From Reichenbachiella ulvae (GTDB lineage Bacteria; Bacteroidota; Bacteroidia; Cytophagales; Cyclobacteriaceae), in NCBI RefSeq assembly GCF_025833875.1, contig NZ_JAOYOD010000001.1:3844001-3908000 (forward strand): a stretch of 64,000 nt of DNA, in the 5' to 3' direction. The position numbers and the translations under genes are program-made. This document shows, piece by piece, positions 26,357 through 34,737 of the stretch. The stretch's first letter is position 1. Each line of letters opens with the position of its first letter. A model generated the notes under the pieces. The model was not told the origin of the DNA. It saw nothing but the letters and a program-made list of their open reading frames with translations, and searched no databases.

Positions 26357-27625
26357 TTAGAATCTCCCTACTATAGAAGAATACAATTGATTCTGATCTA
26401 AATAATTAGCAACTACCTTTTGAATCCTTTTGGCATCAATAGACTTTAATGCTTCGAAATATTGCTCGTAATAGCTGTAATCCAATCCAAAATCATTGAC
26501 TTGCTGAAACCTCTTCATCAATTGAAAAGGAGTGTCAATAGAAGAAAGAAATGCTCCAGCCAGATAATTACTAACTGTTTCAATTTCTTCAGCACTCGGC
26601 CCTTCTGTTCTAAGCAGCTCTATTTCTTTTTGAATTTCATCTAGGGTGCATTGCGTGTACTCTGCTTTTACATCCGTCGAAATCACCCCAAAGGATTGAT
26701 GTTTAAGGTGTACAGGATAGGAACTAATGCCATAGGTATAACCCTTTTCTTCCCGAATGTTTTTCATCAGTCGTGAACCAAAGTAGCCACCTAAAAAAGT
26801 ATTGGCAATCAAAAAATCATAGTAGTCTTGATCTCCTTTGCCAGGGATTTTCATCGCCAAACGGATGGAGCTTTGAAGACTATCCGCACGCTCAATAAAG
26901 ATGTTAGATTCGGGGCTTGATGGATGCAGGGTCGACCCTTCATTTCTCTCAGCCATCGACCAATTCTCCAGCATTTTTTCCAAACCTTGAATCATTTTAG
27001 ATTCCAGGTTTCCAGACAAATAAACTTGTGGGTTGTTGAACATCCAGCCTTCATAAAAATCCAGCAAATCCTGTCTGGAAATTTCATCCAGCACTTCTTC
27101 AGTTTGCGCCGATCCGTATGGATAGTCAAGTCCAAAAAGTGCCTCTCTTATTTTTTTAGAGGCAAGCGTATCATTTTTCTTGTTATTGACCTGAATTTGG
27201 TCTTTCCTGATGGACCGTAGGGTATCTAATGATTCTTGAGGAAAGGTAGCCTCTGTGAGTATCTCATTGAGTAAGGAGATAACTTGATCAAAAGTACGAT
27301 TGACTCCAAAAACAGAAATAGAAATGTCATCAAAATCAGGGCTGATCTCCACGAAAGCACCTAAAGAATCAAAAGCCTCAGAAATTTCCTTGGCACTTCG
27401 GTTCTTAGTGCCTTCCATCAGCATCTTGGCAGCAAACCAGGAAACTGTTGGTTTGCTCTCGTACCAAATACCAGAGGCAAGTTTAACCTCTACTTTGAAT
27501 ACTGGCTGAACACCAGCATCCAGTGTAAAGAGTTGAATTCCGTTATTTAATTGTTTTGTTTGAGCCTCCTGAAGTGGAGCATAAATAATCTCCCCGGCTG
27601 GTGGGGCTATGGTCCTATCTAGCAT
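26357..27625 (-). CDS. M16-family peptidase homologue lacking the zinc motif
   Basis: 422 residues with the M16 fold: repeated core segments, a central YPYGSAQTEEVL, and GGYFGSRLMKNIREEKGYTYGISS, the R/Y motif that marks the C-terminal half of M16 proteins. The zinc motif HxxEH is absent; the matching place reads SWFAAKMLMEGTKNRSAKE (about residues 62-80). So it is probably a non-catalytic partner, as in heterodimeric M16 proteases. No active partner gene is in the window. No signal peptide is visible. It is the last gene of the MBL-pssA-porU-porV operon, 4 nt after porV. Confidence 0.85.
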   Translation of the reverse strand: MLDRTIAPPAGEIIYAPLQEAQTKQLNNGIQLFTLDAGVQPVFKVEVKLASGIWYESKPTVSWFAAKMLMEGTKNRSAKEISEAFDSLGAFVEISPDFDDISISVFGVNRTFDQVISLLNEILTEATFPQESLDTLRSIRKDQIQVNNKKNDTLASKKIREALFGLDYPYGSAQTEEVLDEISRQDLLDFYEGWMFNNPQVYLSGNLESKMIQGLEKMLENWSMAERNEGSTLHPSSPESNIFIERADSLQSSIRLAMKIPGKGDQDYYDFLIANTFLGGYFGSRLMKNIREEKGYTYGISSYPVHLKHQSFGVISTDVKAEYTQCTLDEIQKEIELLRTEGPSAEEIETVSNYLAGAFLSSIDTPFQLMKRFQQVNDFGLDYSYYEQYFEALKSIDAKRIQKVVANYLDQNQLYSSIVGRF

Positions 27626-27629
27626 GAAA

Positions 27630-28844
27630 TTAATTCAAGTCTTCTCCTGTATCTCCCTTGGCAAAATCAAATAATAGGGAGAAACGGATAGTCTCTGCCA
27701 AAGGATGATCTTGCTCTCCTGGAATCAAATAAGAGAAATCCACTCCGAACTTTTGATAACGGAAACCTACACCTAAGGTAAAATACTTTCTTCCTCCTTT
27801 TGATTCTGCTTCGTAAAAATATCCTGCTCGTGCGGCAAATAAATCCCTGTACCAATATTCGGTACCCGCAGATATCATAATTTCTGCCATCTCTTCAGAA
27901 AAGCCATCAGGTGCATCCGAAAATGAACCAAACATTCCTGAAATCAAATTTCTATCTGGATCTTTACCTCTAACAATAACTCTTTTTCCATTTTGATAGA
28001 CAGGATTTCCATCAGCATCCAATTCATAAATTGGAGGAGTAGGCACCATTAATTTGTTGAAATCAACTGCGAAAGTCAGCGTGTTCACCGGATCCAATTC
28101 CAGTTTCAATGCAGCTCCTAACCTCAGGTTGATAGGAATAAAATCTTTAAAATCATCCGTACTGTAAGTAACCTTTTGACCGATATTCGAAACATGTGCC
28201 CCCAATGCCAAATTGGCATTGGTTCTACCTAAATGTAGATCCTTGTTATAGTAGGTACCGACATCCACTGCCACACTGGTTCCTTTTTGACTGATGCCTG
28301 ACACACTTCCTATAATATTAGACCATATATATCGTGCTGTCACACCTATCCCTAAATTCTCACTTAATTTTCTTGAATAGGTTGCATCCACAGCCCCTTC
28401 TCTAGGATTATCAACTCCCAAAAGCCCCCCTGTATCATCTGTCAATTGAATACTACCCAGATCGAAATAGCGCATTGAAACTGCGACTGTTTGTACACGG
28501 TCAATTTTATAATATCCTGAAAGATAATATAGCGCCATGTCATTGGTAATGGTTGCCAGCCACGGGGAGTATGAAATAGAAGCACCAAACTTACTATCGA
28601 TAAAGGCCAGTTTACCATTGTTCCAATGCACGCTGTTAGCATCTGCAGAGGTTGCAACCCCTACATCACCCATGCCTGATGCACGTGAGTCTGGTGCAAA
28701 ACTAATAAATGGAACAGCTGTTGTTATAACCCGACGTAAACTGTCTTGACCATTTAAAGTGCCAGACTGAGCCATCAGTCCAGAGTTAACAATAAAGAGC
28801 AGTGCAAGAAGCCCTAAAATTCCTTTGATCCCTGTAGTATTCAT
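27630..28844 (-). CDS. porV: T9SS outer-membrane protein PorV
   Basis: 404 residues with a signal peptide, then a FadL-type outer-membrane beta-barrel. The start of the mature part, FISFAPDSRASGMGDVGVATSADANSV in shape, is the PorV hallmark, and the end is a barrel strand pattern (FRYQKFGVDFSYLIP). PorV shuttles T9SS cargo from the translocon to the PorU attachment complex. The gene lies 12 nt after porU, an order also known from other Bacteroidota. Confidence 0.95.
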   Translation of the reverse strand: MNTTGIKGILGLLALLFIVNSGLMAQSGTLNGQDSLRRVITTAVPFISFAPDSRASGMGDVGVATSADANSVHWNNGKLAFIDSKFGASISYSPWLATITNDMALYYLSGYYKIDRVQTVAVSMRYFDLGSIQLTDDTGGLLGVDNPREGAVDATYSRKLSENLGIGVTARYIWSNIIGSVSGISQKGTSVAVDVGTYYNKDLHLGRTNANLALGAHVSNIGQKVTYSTDDFKDFIPINLRLGAALKLELDPVNTLTFAVDFNKLMVPTPPIYELDADGNPVYQNGKRVIVRGKDPDRNLISGMFGSFSDAPDGFSEEMAEIMISAGTEYWYRDLFAARAGYFYEAESKGGRKYFTLGVGFRYQKFGVDFSYLIPGEQDHPLAETIRFSLLFDFAKGDTGEDLN

Positions 28845-28856
28845 TGTTGTTGAGGA

Positions 28857-31800
28857 TTAATCACTTATAACCAGTTTGCGAGAAATGCTAGTCGAGGCAC
28901 CATCTATCCGGCTTTGTATAATCAATTTATAAATATAGATTCCTTTTTTGACTTTATTGCCACTAAGATCCTTTCCGTTCCAATGAATATCATCGACTGG
29001 GTTTGAGGCATTGTATACTTCAAACTGCTCATGAAGAATTAGTTGGCCCTGTAAATTGGTAATGCTGAGTGATATATCCAAATCTTCACCCGCCCTATCA
29101 TGCGAAAAACTAAAAGTAGTTATATCCTGCATTGGATTAGGATAATTTATGAACTCTGAAATTTCTAATGACTTGTGATCACTGACCACAAACCGGGCAC
29201 TTTGTACTACCTCATTACCATGGTTGTCATAAGCTGTCAGCACTAATTCGTGTTCTCCTTTATCCAAAGAGCTAAAAGGGAACATGACCCAACCCTCTTG
29301 ATAGTCATCAACAGAGCCAAAATAAAAGTCATTCAAATCAAAAGGGTCTGAACCATCTAATGAAGCAGTTATTCCTTGATTATTGAGTTTGGAAACGTTG
29401 ATACCACTTTCATCTTTGAGTCTAACCAGCAGTAGAGGATTTCTTCCCAAACGATCTCCTTCCTGATAATCTACATCATCGAAATATATAGTTGCCAGTG
29501 GGGGACTGTTGTCTGAATCAACGCTAGCCAGTCCGCCTACGATCACTTCGGTAAAAGAACCTGCTGCATCCCAATTCGAAGAATCATTCAAGGCATAGAA
29601 ATTAATTTTCCCTTTACCATAAGTGAGCTCCATATCTCGAGAAAGAATCACTTCAGTTGAAAACAAACCATTCTCTACACTCGCCTCACCCTGAAACAAC
29701 AGGATATCTCTTTGTTCATATTCTGATGCCACAGATTCATCACCAAGTGTCTGATAGCTTGCCGGCTCATCATATATACTAATCTTCACTGTTCCTTTAA
29801 AACTTGATTCCAATATGCCATCATTTTCGATCTGACCAGAAATCGTGTAAACACCCAACGCAGACAATGTATCCAATTGATCAATTGATTTGTCGTTGAT
29901 TGAAGTCAATCGAACTTGAGAAGAAGGAAATGCCAAACGCATGCTTGCATCTCCTAACAATGCATAATTTCTGTTTTTTGGGCCGACCAAACTATTGTTC
30001 TTCGTTTCCATCATGATATCACCGAGCCTACGATACTGGCCACTTTCTTTTTTGGTGAAAGCTTCATAAAATGAACGATTGATTGTGTAATTGCTAGAGG
30101 CGACTACTGCACGCGTAGAGGTCAGTAAGGCAATAGCACCGCCTTGAGGACTCAAAAGCATTTTTTCGCCACCAGAAACCAAAGCAGGGTCATCATACTT
30201 ACCAAACTGGCAAGTCGCAGTGACAAAAAAGGGCAACTGGTTTCTATTCGTCAATTGATCGATCATCTCTTCGGTCAGCACATCCTCATCGGCCAAAACA
30301 AATTCATTGCCATGACCTGTGTAATTCACCAAAAAGCTTCCCTTTTCTAAAGCATCAATCAAAGCCTGAGAAGCCCTGGGAGATGTTTGAAATCCAATTT
30401 CTCCCTCCTGCTCAAACTGATCTAAAAAGACTTTGCGAACATTGAACTCCTGGCTCGCCGTATCTACTATGGCTGACAGTCGATCTGCGTCTCTCTGATG
30501 GATGTTGAAATCTCCATCGTCAGCAAAGTAGACAACCTTATTTTTCCATGGGCCAAAGGAAAAGCTACTCGTCTCATAGCGAATGACCTTATTTACATAA
30601 TCCATCGCCTCCTCATAACTGGCAACTGGAATTCTACCCACACCAATATCTAAAGTATGATCCCCCTGACTATTTTCTATCCACTCTCCTTCATCCTCTT
30701 CCATGAAACCATAAAAATCTTCTGAAGAATAACTGTAAAGCCTATGAACAGAATTTCTCGCCTCATAGACCGGTACAAAATTTTTATGGTTCCGAGTATA
30801 TTTTTTGTAATCGTAAGAACAGTCGCCTACCAATGTGACATATTTTAATTGCCCAGTGGAAACGTAATGATGTCGTATGAAATCACGAATGGCTACCACG
30901 TCCTGACGGCCTGAAGAAAACTCGTTGTAGATCTGATCTATCGTGACCACTTCGGTTTTTAAGCCATCATGCTGAAGGCGATGCTCCGCCAATCTCTGTG
31001 TGGGGTAAAGAAATGATGGATGCGTGATATACAGAACATCAGCTGACGGCATTGCTCTCAAGTTCTGATTTCGGATTCTTTCTTTTGAAATGGGAGATTG
31101 AATATGACGATTGTCAAAGGCAATAATATGCTGGCCCTCTTGTACACCAAAAGTCATGCTCTGCTGAGTTGCATTGATCACTTTCTGTTTTGGACGTGTT
31201 GGACTGGACACATCCCAGGCCTGTGCAGAGGCTCCTGGCCCTTCGATTTTCAAACCTCCCGTCTCCTCCACATAAACAGAAAGCAATCGATGGTTCAAAT
31301 TCAAGGCATGCCGGCTTACCAAATTGACATAATCTACATACCCCCTGGCCGTCCCCTCATCAAGAGAAAATTTCACCAACATATTGAAATTGGCCCCCGA
31401 ATAATTATCTAATTGCAAGGTGTCCGCCTTGACATCAACCCATGTATCATAGGTTTCTCCCGAAACTGCAGTCAATCGCGTTTCACCAAAACTTTGTCCT
31501 CCAATTGAAAAAGAAAACTGAGACCCAACAGTCGCCTGAGAAGCTACTGAAACATAAAGCTTCAAGGGACCCGCAATCAACCCTTCTGAATCAAAATTGA
31601 TATTGACATCAGAATATAATGCACTGACCCGCTCACCGAACCAATCCCTACCGGTTTCTAAAACATTGGTTTCTTCTAACTCATGCACCTGCAGTCTCAA
31701 ATAACTTTCTTGCCATTGACCTGTAGAGTTTCCTGTCGAGCTAGATTCTAGATTGAGCGCAGGTTCATCTTTGATGGTAATGAAATAAAAAGCCGAATCA

Positions 31801-32255
31801 CTGTAGATATTATTCTGGTAAGCAAAATCCTTGGTATCCGCATCAAAACTAAGACCATATGCAGGCTTCCCATAGAATAAGAAATAATCCTCTTTGTCGA
31901 AAACACCGTCTTCAAAGCCCACCCCTTGTCTGGCGTTTTCTATCAAATCCTGCGGCCTTTCGGCGCTATTGGATTGCGATAACATCCCGTTGTAAGCATT
32001 GCCATAGATAGCGAGGTTACGAGGATCGATGTCCTTTCTATTGATTCCCAGTTTCTTTAAAACCCCAGCATCTACTTTATAAATCCCCTCTTCTATTATA
32101 GCCACCTTATACCAACTGCCACTTGACAATACAGATTGAGCACTTGCAGTAGGGAACCACAAACTAAAAAACAGTAGGACTAAACCTGAATATGTAAGAT
32201 GCTTTTTCAATAGATGTTTAGAAATGACAAATTTCAGACGCTCAGGCCATTTCAT
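28857..32255 (-). CDS. porU: T9SS C-terminal signal peptidase (sortase) PorU
   Basis: 1132 residues. A signal peptide (to about 40) precedes beta-rich domains, then a C25 (gingipain-type) peptidase domain with the catalytic pair visible: His648 in YTGHGNE and Cys682 in ATCQFGKYDDP. The C-terminus (INYPNPMQDITTFSF to KLVISD) is itself a T9SS sorting domain. PorU cuts the sorting tail of exported proteins and links them to anionic LPS at the surface. It lies 17 nt after pssA and 12 nt before porV. Confidence 0.95.
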   Translation of the reverse strand: MKWPERLKFVISKHLLKKHLTYSGLVLLFFSLWFPTASAQSVLSSGSWYKVAIIEEGIYKVDAGVLKKLGINRKDIDPRNLAIYGNAYNGMLSQSNSAERPQDLIENARQGVGFEDGVFDKEDYFLFYGKPAYGLSFDADTKDFAYQNNIYSDSAFYFITIKDEPALNLESSSTGNSTGQWQESYLRLQVHELEETNVLETGRDWFGERVSALYSDVNINFDSEGLIAGPLKLYVSVASQATVGSQFSFSIGGQSFGETRLTAVSGETYDTWVDVKADTLQLDNYSGANFNMLVKFSLDEGTARGYVDYVNLVSRHALNLNHRLLSVYVEETGGLKIEGPGASAQAWDVSSPTRPKQKVINATQQSMTFGVQEGQHIIAFDNRHIQSPISKERIRNQNLRAMPSADVLYITHPSFLYPTQRLAEHRLQHDGLKTEVVTIDQIYNEFSSGRQDVVAIRDFIRHHYVSTGQLKYVTLVGDCSYDYKKYTRNHKNFVPVYEARNSVHRLYSYSSEDFYGFMEEDEGEWIENSQGDHTLDIGVGRIPVASYEEAMDYVNKVIRYETSSFSFGPWKNKVVYFADDGDFNIHQRDADRLSAIVDTASQEFNVRKVFLDQFEQEGEIGFQTSPRASQALIDALEKGSFLVNYTGHGNEFVLADEDVLTEEMIDQLTNRNQLPFFVTATCQFGKYDDPALVSGGEKMLLSPQGGAIALLTSTRAVVASSNYTINRSFYEAFTKKESGQYRRLGDIMMETKNNSLVGPKNRNYALLGDASMRLAFPSSQVRLTSINDKSIDQLDTLSALGVYTISGQIENDGILESSFKGTVKISIYDEPASYQTLGDESVASEYEQRDILLFQGEASVENGLFSTEVILSRDMELTYGKGKINFYALNDSSNWDAAGSFTEVIVGGLASVDSDNSPPLATIYFDDVDYQEGDRLGRNPLLLVRLKDESGINVSKLNNQGITASLDGSDPFDLNDFYFGSVDDYQEGWVMFPFSSLDKGEHELVLTAYDNHGNEVVQSARFVVSDHKSLEISEFINYPNPMQDITTFSFSHDRAGEDLDISLSITNLQGQLILHEQFEVYNASNPVDDIHWNGKDLSGNKVKKGIYIYKLIIQSRIDGASTSISRKLVISD

Positions 32256-32272
32256 TATTGAGCAGACCCATA

Positions 32273-32959
32273 CTAGTTTGACAGCATATTGGTAAAAATA
32301 GAGGCTACAAAATAAAAAAGAATTACGAATGGTAATGCGATGACCTGAAATGTCGCAATGGCTATTAGTGAAATGACCATGACCAGATATCTCGCTTCAT
32401 TACCTTTCCATCCAAAGTTGGCAAATTTCAATGCCAGCAATTTGACATCCGAAACCAATAGAAAAGACATAAGTATCGAAATCGCGACTAGCACCCAATC
32501 TTTACTTAAAAGATCTACAAAAAAGGGTTCTTTAGCCAGAAAGGGCAATGCACATATCAATAGTGCATTGGCTGGGACAGGCAATCCGTAGAAGGTATCA
32601 CTTTGCCTTTCGTCATTGTTGAATTTGGCCAATCGAAGTGCTGAGAAGATAGCAATCCCCAGGCCCAAATAAGGCATGTAAGAAGAAGAGGAATGAGCCT
32701 CTATCATCTTAAACATAACAAAGGCCGGAACCACACCAAACGAAACCAAGTCAGCCAATGAATCTAAATCTTTCCCAATGTTAGAAGTGGCCTTGAGCAT
32801 GCGAGCTGCAAAACCATCAAAAAAGTCCGCTACACCAGATAAGATCACATAATAGATCGCTTCGTCATATCGACCGTCAAAAATGGCAATCAATGCCACA
32901 CAACCGAAAAGTAGATTCAGGCAAGTGAGCCCATTAGGAATGAAGTTTCTAATACTCAT
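32273..32959 (-). CDS. pssA: CDP-diacylglycerol--serine O-phosphatidyltransferase
   Basis: 228 residues with about six to seven membrane segments. It makes phosphatidylserine, the precursor of phosphatidylethanolamine. The CDP-alcohol phosphotransferase motif is intact: DGFAARMLKATSNIGKDLDSLADLVSFG matches DGxxAR-x8-GxxxDxxxD. The start is typical (NFIPNGLTCLNLLFGC). The start codon overlaps the MBL hydrolase stop by 4 nt, and it is followed by porU 17 nt later. Confidence 0.94.
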   Translation of the reverse strand: MSIRNFIPNGLTCLNLLFGCVALIAIFDGRYDEAIYYVILSGVADFFDGFAARMLKATSNIGKDLDSLADLVSFGVVPAFVMFKMIEAHSSSSYMPYLGLGIAIFSALRLAKFNNDERQSDTFYGLPVPANALLICALPFLAKEPFFVDLLSKDWVLVAISILMSFLLVSDVKLLALKFANFGWKGNEARYLVMVISLIAIATFQVIALPFVILFYFVASIFTNMLSN

Positions 32960-33603
32960 GACTGTTCTCCGCAGAATGGGTTGGTTGCTTTTTCCTTTCC
33001 TATAGTTGTAGAAGGCCCATGACCTGGATAAACCGTCATTTCATCTGAGAAAACAAATAGCTTTTCTTTGATGCTTTTCATCAGAATATCAAAATCTCCT
33101 CCTGGTAAATCCGTTCTTCCCACGCTACCATCAAACAATACATCTCCTCCTATACAGATATTTTGCTCCTCGTTGACCAAAACAATGTGGCCTGGAGCAT
33201 GTCCAGGGGTGAAATACACATCCAGCACCGTATTCCCGAAGCTAATTTTATCCCCCTCATTGATAAAACTGGTTGCAGAAGTAGTTCTATAATCTGTAAA
33301 TCCATAAGCAGGGGCATACACTTCGACTGATCTCAAAGTCGCCTCATCTTCTGGATGCGTTTGAAGGCCCACGTCATACTTTTTCATCACATAGGCATTG
33401 CCCAATACATGATCCACATGACAATGCGTATTAATCAGATGCGTCACCTTCAGACCTTCTGACTCAATAAAATCTGAAAGCTCATTGCGCTCTGTATCTT
33501 CATAGCAACCCGGATCTATAATGATGGCTTCTTTGGTCTCATCATAGAGCACATAAGTATTTTCATAAAAAGGATTGAAGACGAAATTGTGTATCTGGAT
33601 CAT
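32956..33603 (-). CDS. Metallo-beta-lactamase fold hydrolase (glyoxalase II-like)
   Basis: 215 residues with the MBL zinc motif THCHVDHVLG (HxHxDH), a later H in TPGHAPGH, Asp in GGDVLFDGSVGR, and a final His in YPGHGPST. Similar proteins hydrolyse thiolesters such as S-lactoylglutathione or other small substrates; glutathione use is doubtful in this group, so the true substrate is open. First gene of the pssA-porU-porV operon; divergent from a FAD oxidoreductase with a palindrome between them. Confidence 0.88.
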   Translation of the reverse strand: MIQIHNFVFNPFYENTYVLYDETKEAIIIDPGCYEDTERNELSDFIESEGLKVTHLINTHCHVDHVLGNAYVMKKYDVGLQTHPEDEATLRSVEVYAPAYGFTDYRTTSATSFINEGDKISFGNTVLDVYFTPGHAPGHIVLVNEEQNICIGGDVLFDGSVGRTDLPGGDFDILMKSIKEKLFVFSDEMTVYPGHGPSTTIGKEKATNPFCGEQS

Positions 33604-33627
33604 AAGAATTAACTATAGTTCTGCAAA

Positions 33628-33648
33628 TTTGACCTAATATTGGTCAAA
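33628..33648. promoter_or_regulatory. Palindrome TTTGACC-N7-GGTCAAA between divergent genes
   Basis: TTTGACC (33628-33634) and GGTCAAA (33642-33648) are exact reverse complements with a 7-nt A/T-rich centre. The site lies in the short divergent region between the MBL hydrolase operon and the FAD oxidoreductase, so one dimeric protein could control both. It overlaps the possible upstream TTG start (33640) of the oxidoreductase. Confidence 0.45.
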
Positions 33649-33666
33649 CGCAAAAATCTAGCACAT

Positions 33667-34725
33667 TTGAAAGATTTTCTTATCATCGGTCACGGTCTGG
33701 CAGGCGCCATTTTGTCTCACAATTTATTGGAACAGGGGTTTACAGTAGAGGTGCTAGACCAACCCTCAAACAACCATTCTTCATCAGTCGCAGCAGGTCT
33801 TTACAATCCTGTGACCGGACGTAAAATGGTCAAAACCTGGGCAGCGGATCATCTCTTCCCATTCTTAGAGCCCTACTATAAAAAACTAGAAGCACAGTTG
33901 GGTGCTAGCTTTCTTCGACCGATTGGCATCTACCGTCCTTTCTTCAGCTATGAAGATCAAAATGATTGGGACATGAAGCAGTCCGAAGAAAGTTATAAAC
34001 CCTTCATATCTAAAATCCATAAGAAGGGAATTGAATCTTACGATCTCCATGATGAATATGGAGGCCTACAGCTGGCCCAATCTGGGTATGTGAAAATTCC
34101 AGATCTGCTGGAAGCCAATAAAAAAAGCCTAGTCCAAGAAAACAGCTACCAGGAAGCATACTTTAATCCCGACAAATTAGAAAAAACTAATGCTGGCTTC
34201 AATTACATGGGCAATGACTACAAGGCAGTGATCTATTGTAATGGACTCAGGGTGCTGCAAACAGATCATTTTGGCTGGCTACCCATGAAGGGAGTAAAAG
34301 GAGAAGTCTTGGAGGCCAAAACAGCACATCAGCCTGAGACCATTTTGAATCGAGGGGTTTTCATTTTGCCTACAGATCATGACACCACTCGCATTGGGTC
34401 CAATTACCAAAACCAATTTGAAGACTTGCTCCCCTCCAAAAAAGGGCAACAGGAAATCCTAGACAAATTGCAAAAGTTGAGTAGAGCCAAGTATGAAATC
34501 CTTAATACTGTCGCAGGCGTTCGTCCTGCGACAAAAGACCGTCGGCCAATCATTGGAAAACACCCCGAATATGAACATATTTATGTTTTCAATGGGTTTG
34601 GATCCAAAGGTGTTTCGCTGATCCCTTATTTCGCTCAGCAATTCACTGCCTTTTTAAAGGAGAACCAACCCCTGTGGGATGAGGTAAACGTATCCCGGTT
34701 TTACTCTTCCTATGATAGCCAGTAA
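33667..34725 (+). CDS. FAD-dependent oxidoreductase (DAO/DadA-like)
   Basis: 352 residues. The Rossmann FAD motif sits at the very start (DFLIIGHGLAGAILSHNLL), followed by the typical GLYNPVTGRKMVKTW and near the end NTVAGVRPATKDRRPIIGKH and FNGFGSKGVSLIPYFA, which place it in the D-amino-acid oxidase/glycine oxidase-like fold. Substrate unknown. Both candidate starts are TTG (33640 and 33667); the second is chosen because it directly precedes the first FAD strand. Next gene is 12 nt downstream, on the same strand. Confidence 0.85.
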   Translation: MKDFLIIGHGLAGAILSHNLLEQGFTVEVLDQPSNNHSSSVAAGLYNPVTGRKMVKTWAADHLFPFLEPYYKKLEAQLGASFLRPIGIYRPFFSYEDQNDWDMKQSEESYKPFISKIHKKGIESYDLHDEYGGLQLAQSGYVKIPDLLEANKKSLVQENSYQEAYFNPDKLEKTNAGFNYMGNDYKAVIYCNGLRVLQTDHFGWLPMKGVKGEVLEAKTAHQPETILNRGVFILPTDHDTTRIGSNYQNQFEDLLPSKKGQQEILDKLQKLSRAKYEILNTVAGVRPATKDRRPIIGKHPEYEHIYVFNGFGSKGVSLIPYFAQQFTAFLKENQPLWDEVNVSRFYSSYDSQ

Positions 34726-34737
34726 ATCACCATTTGA

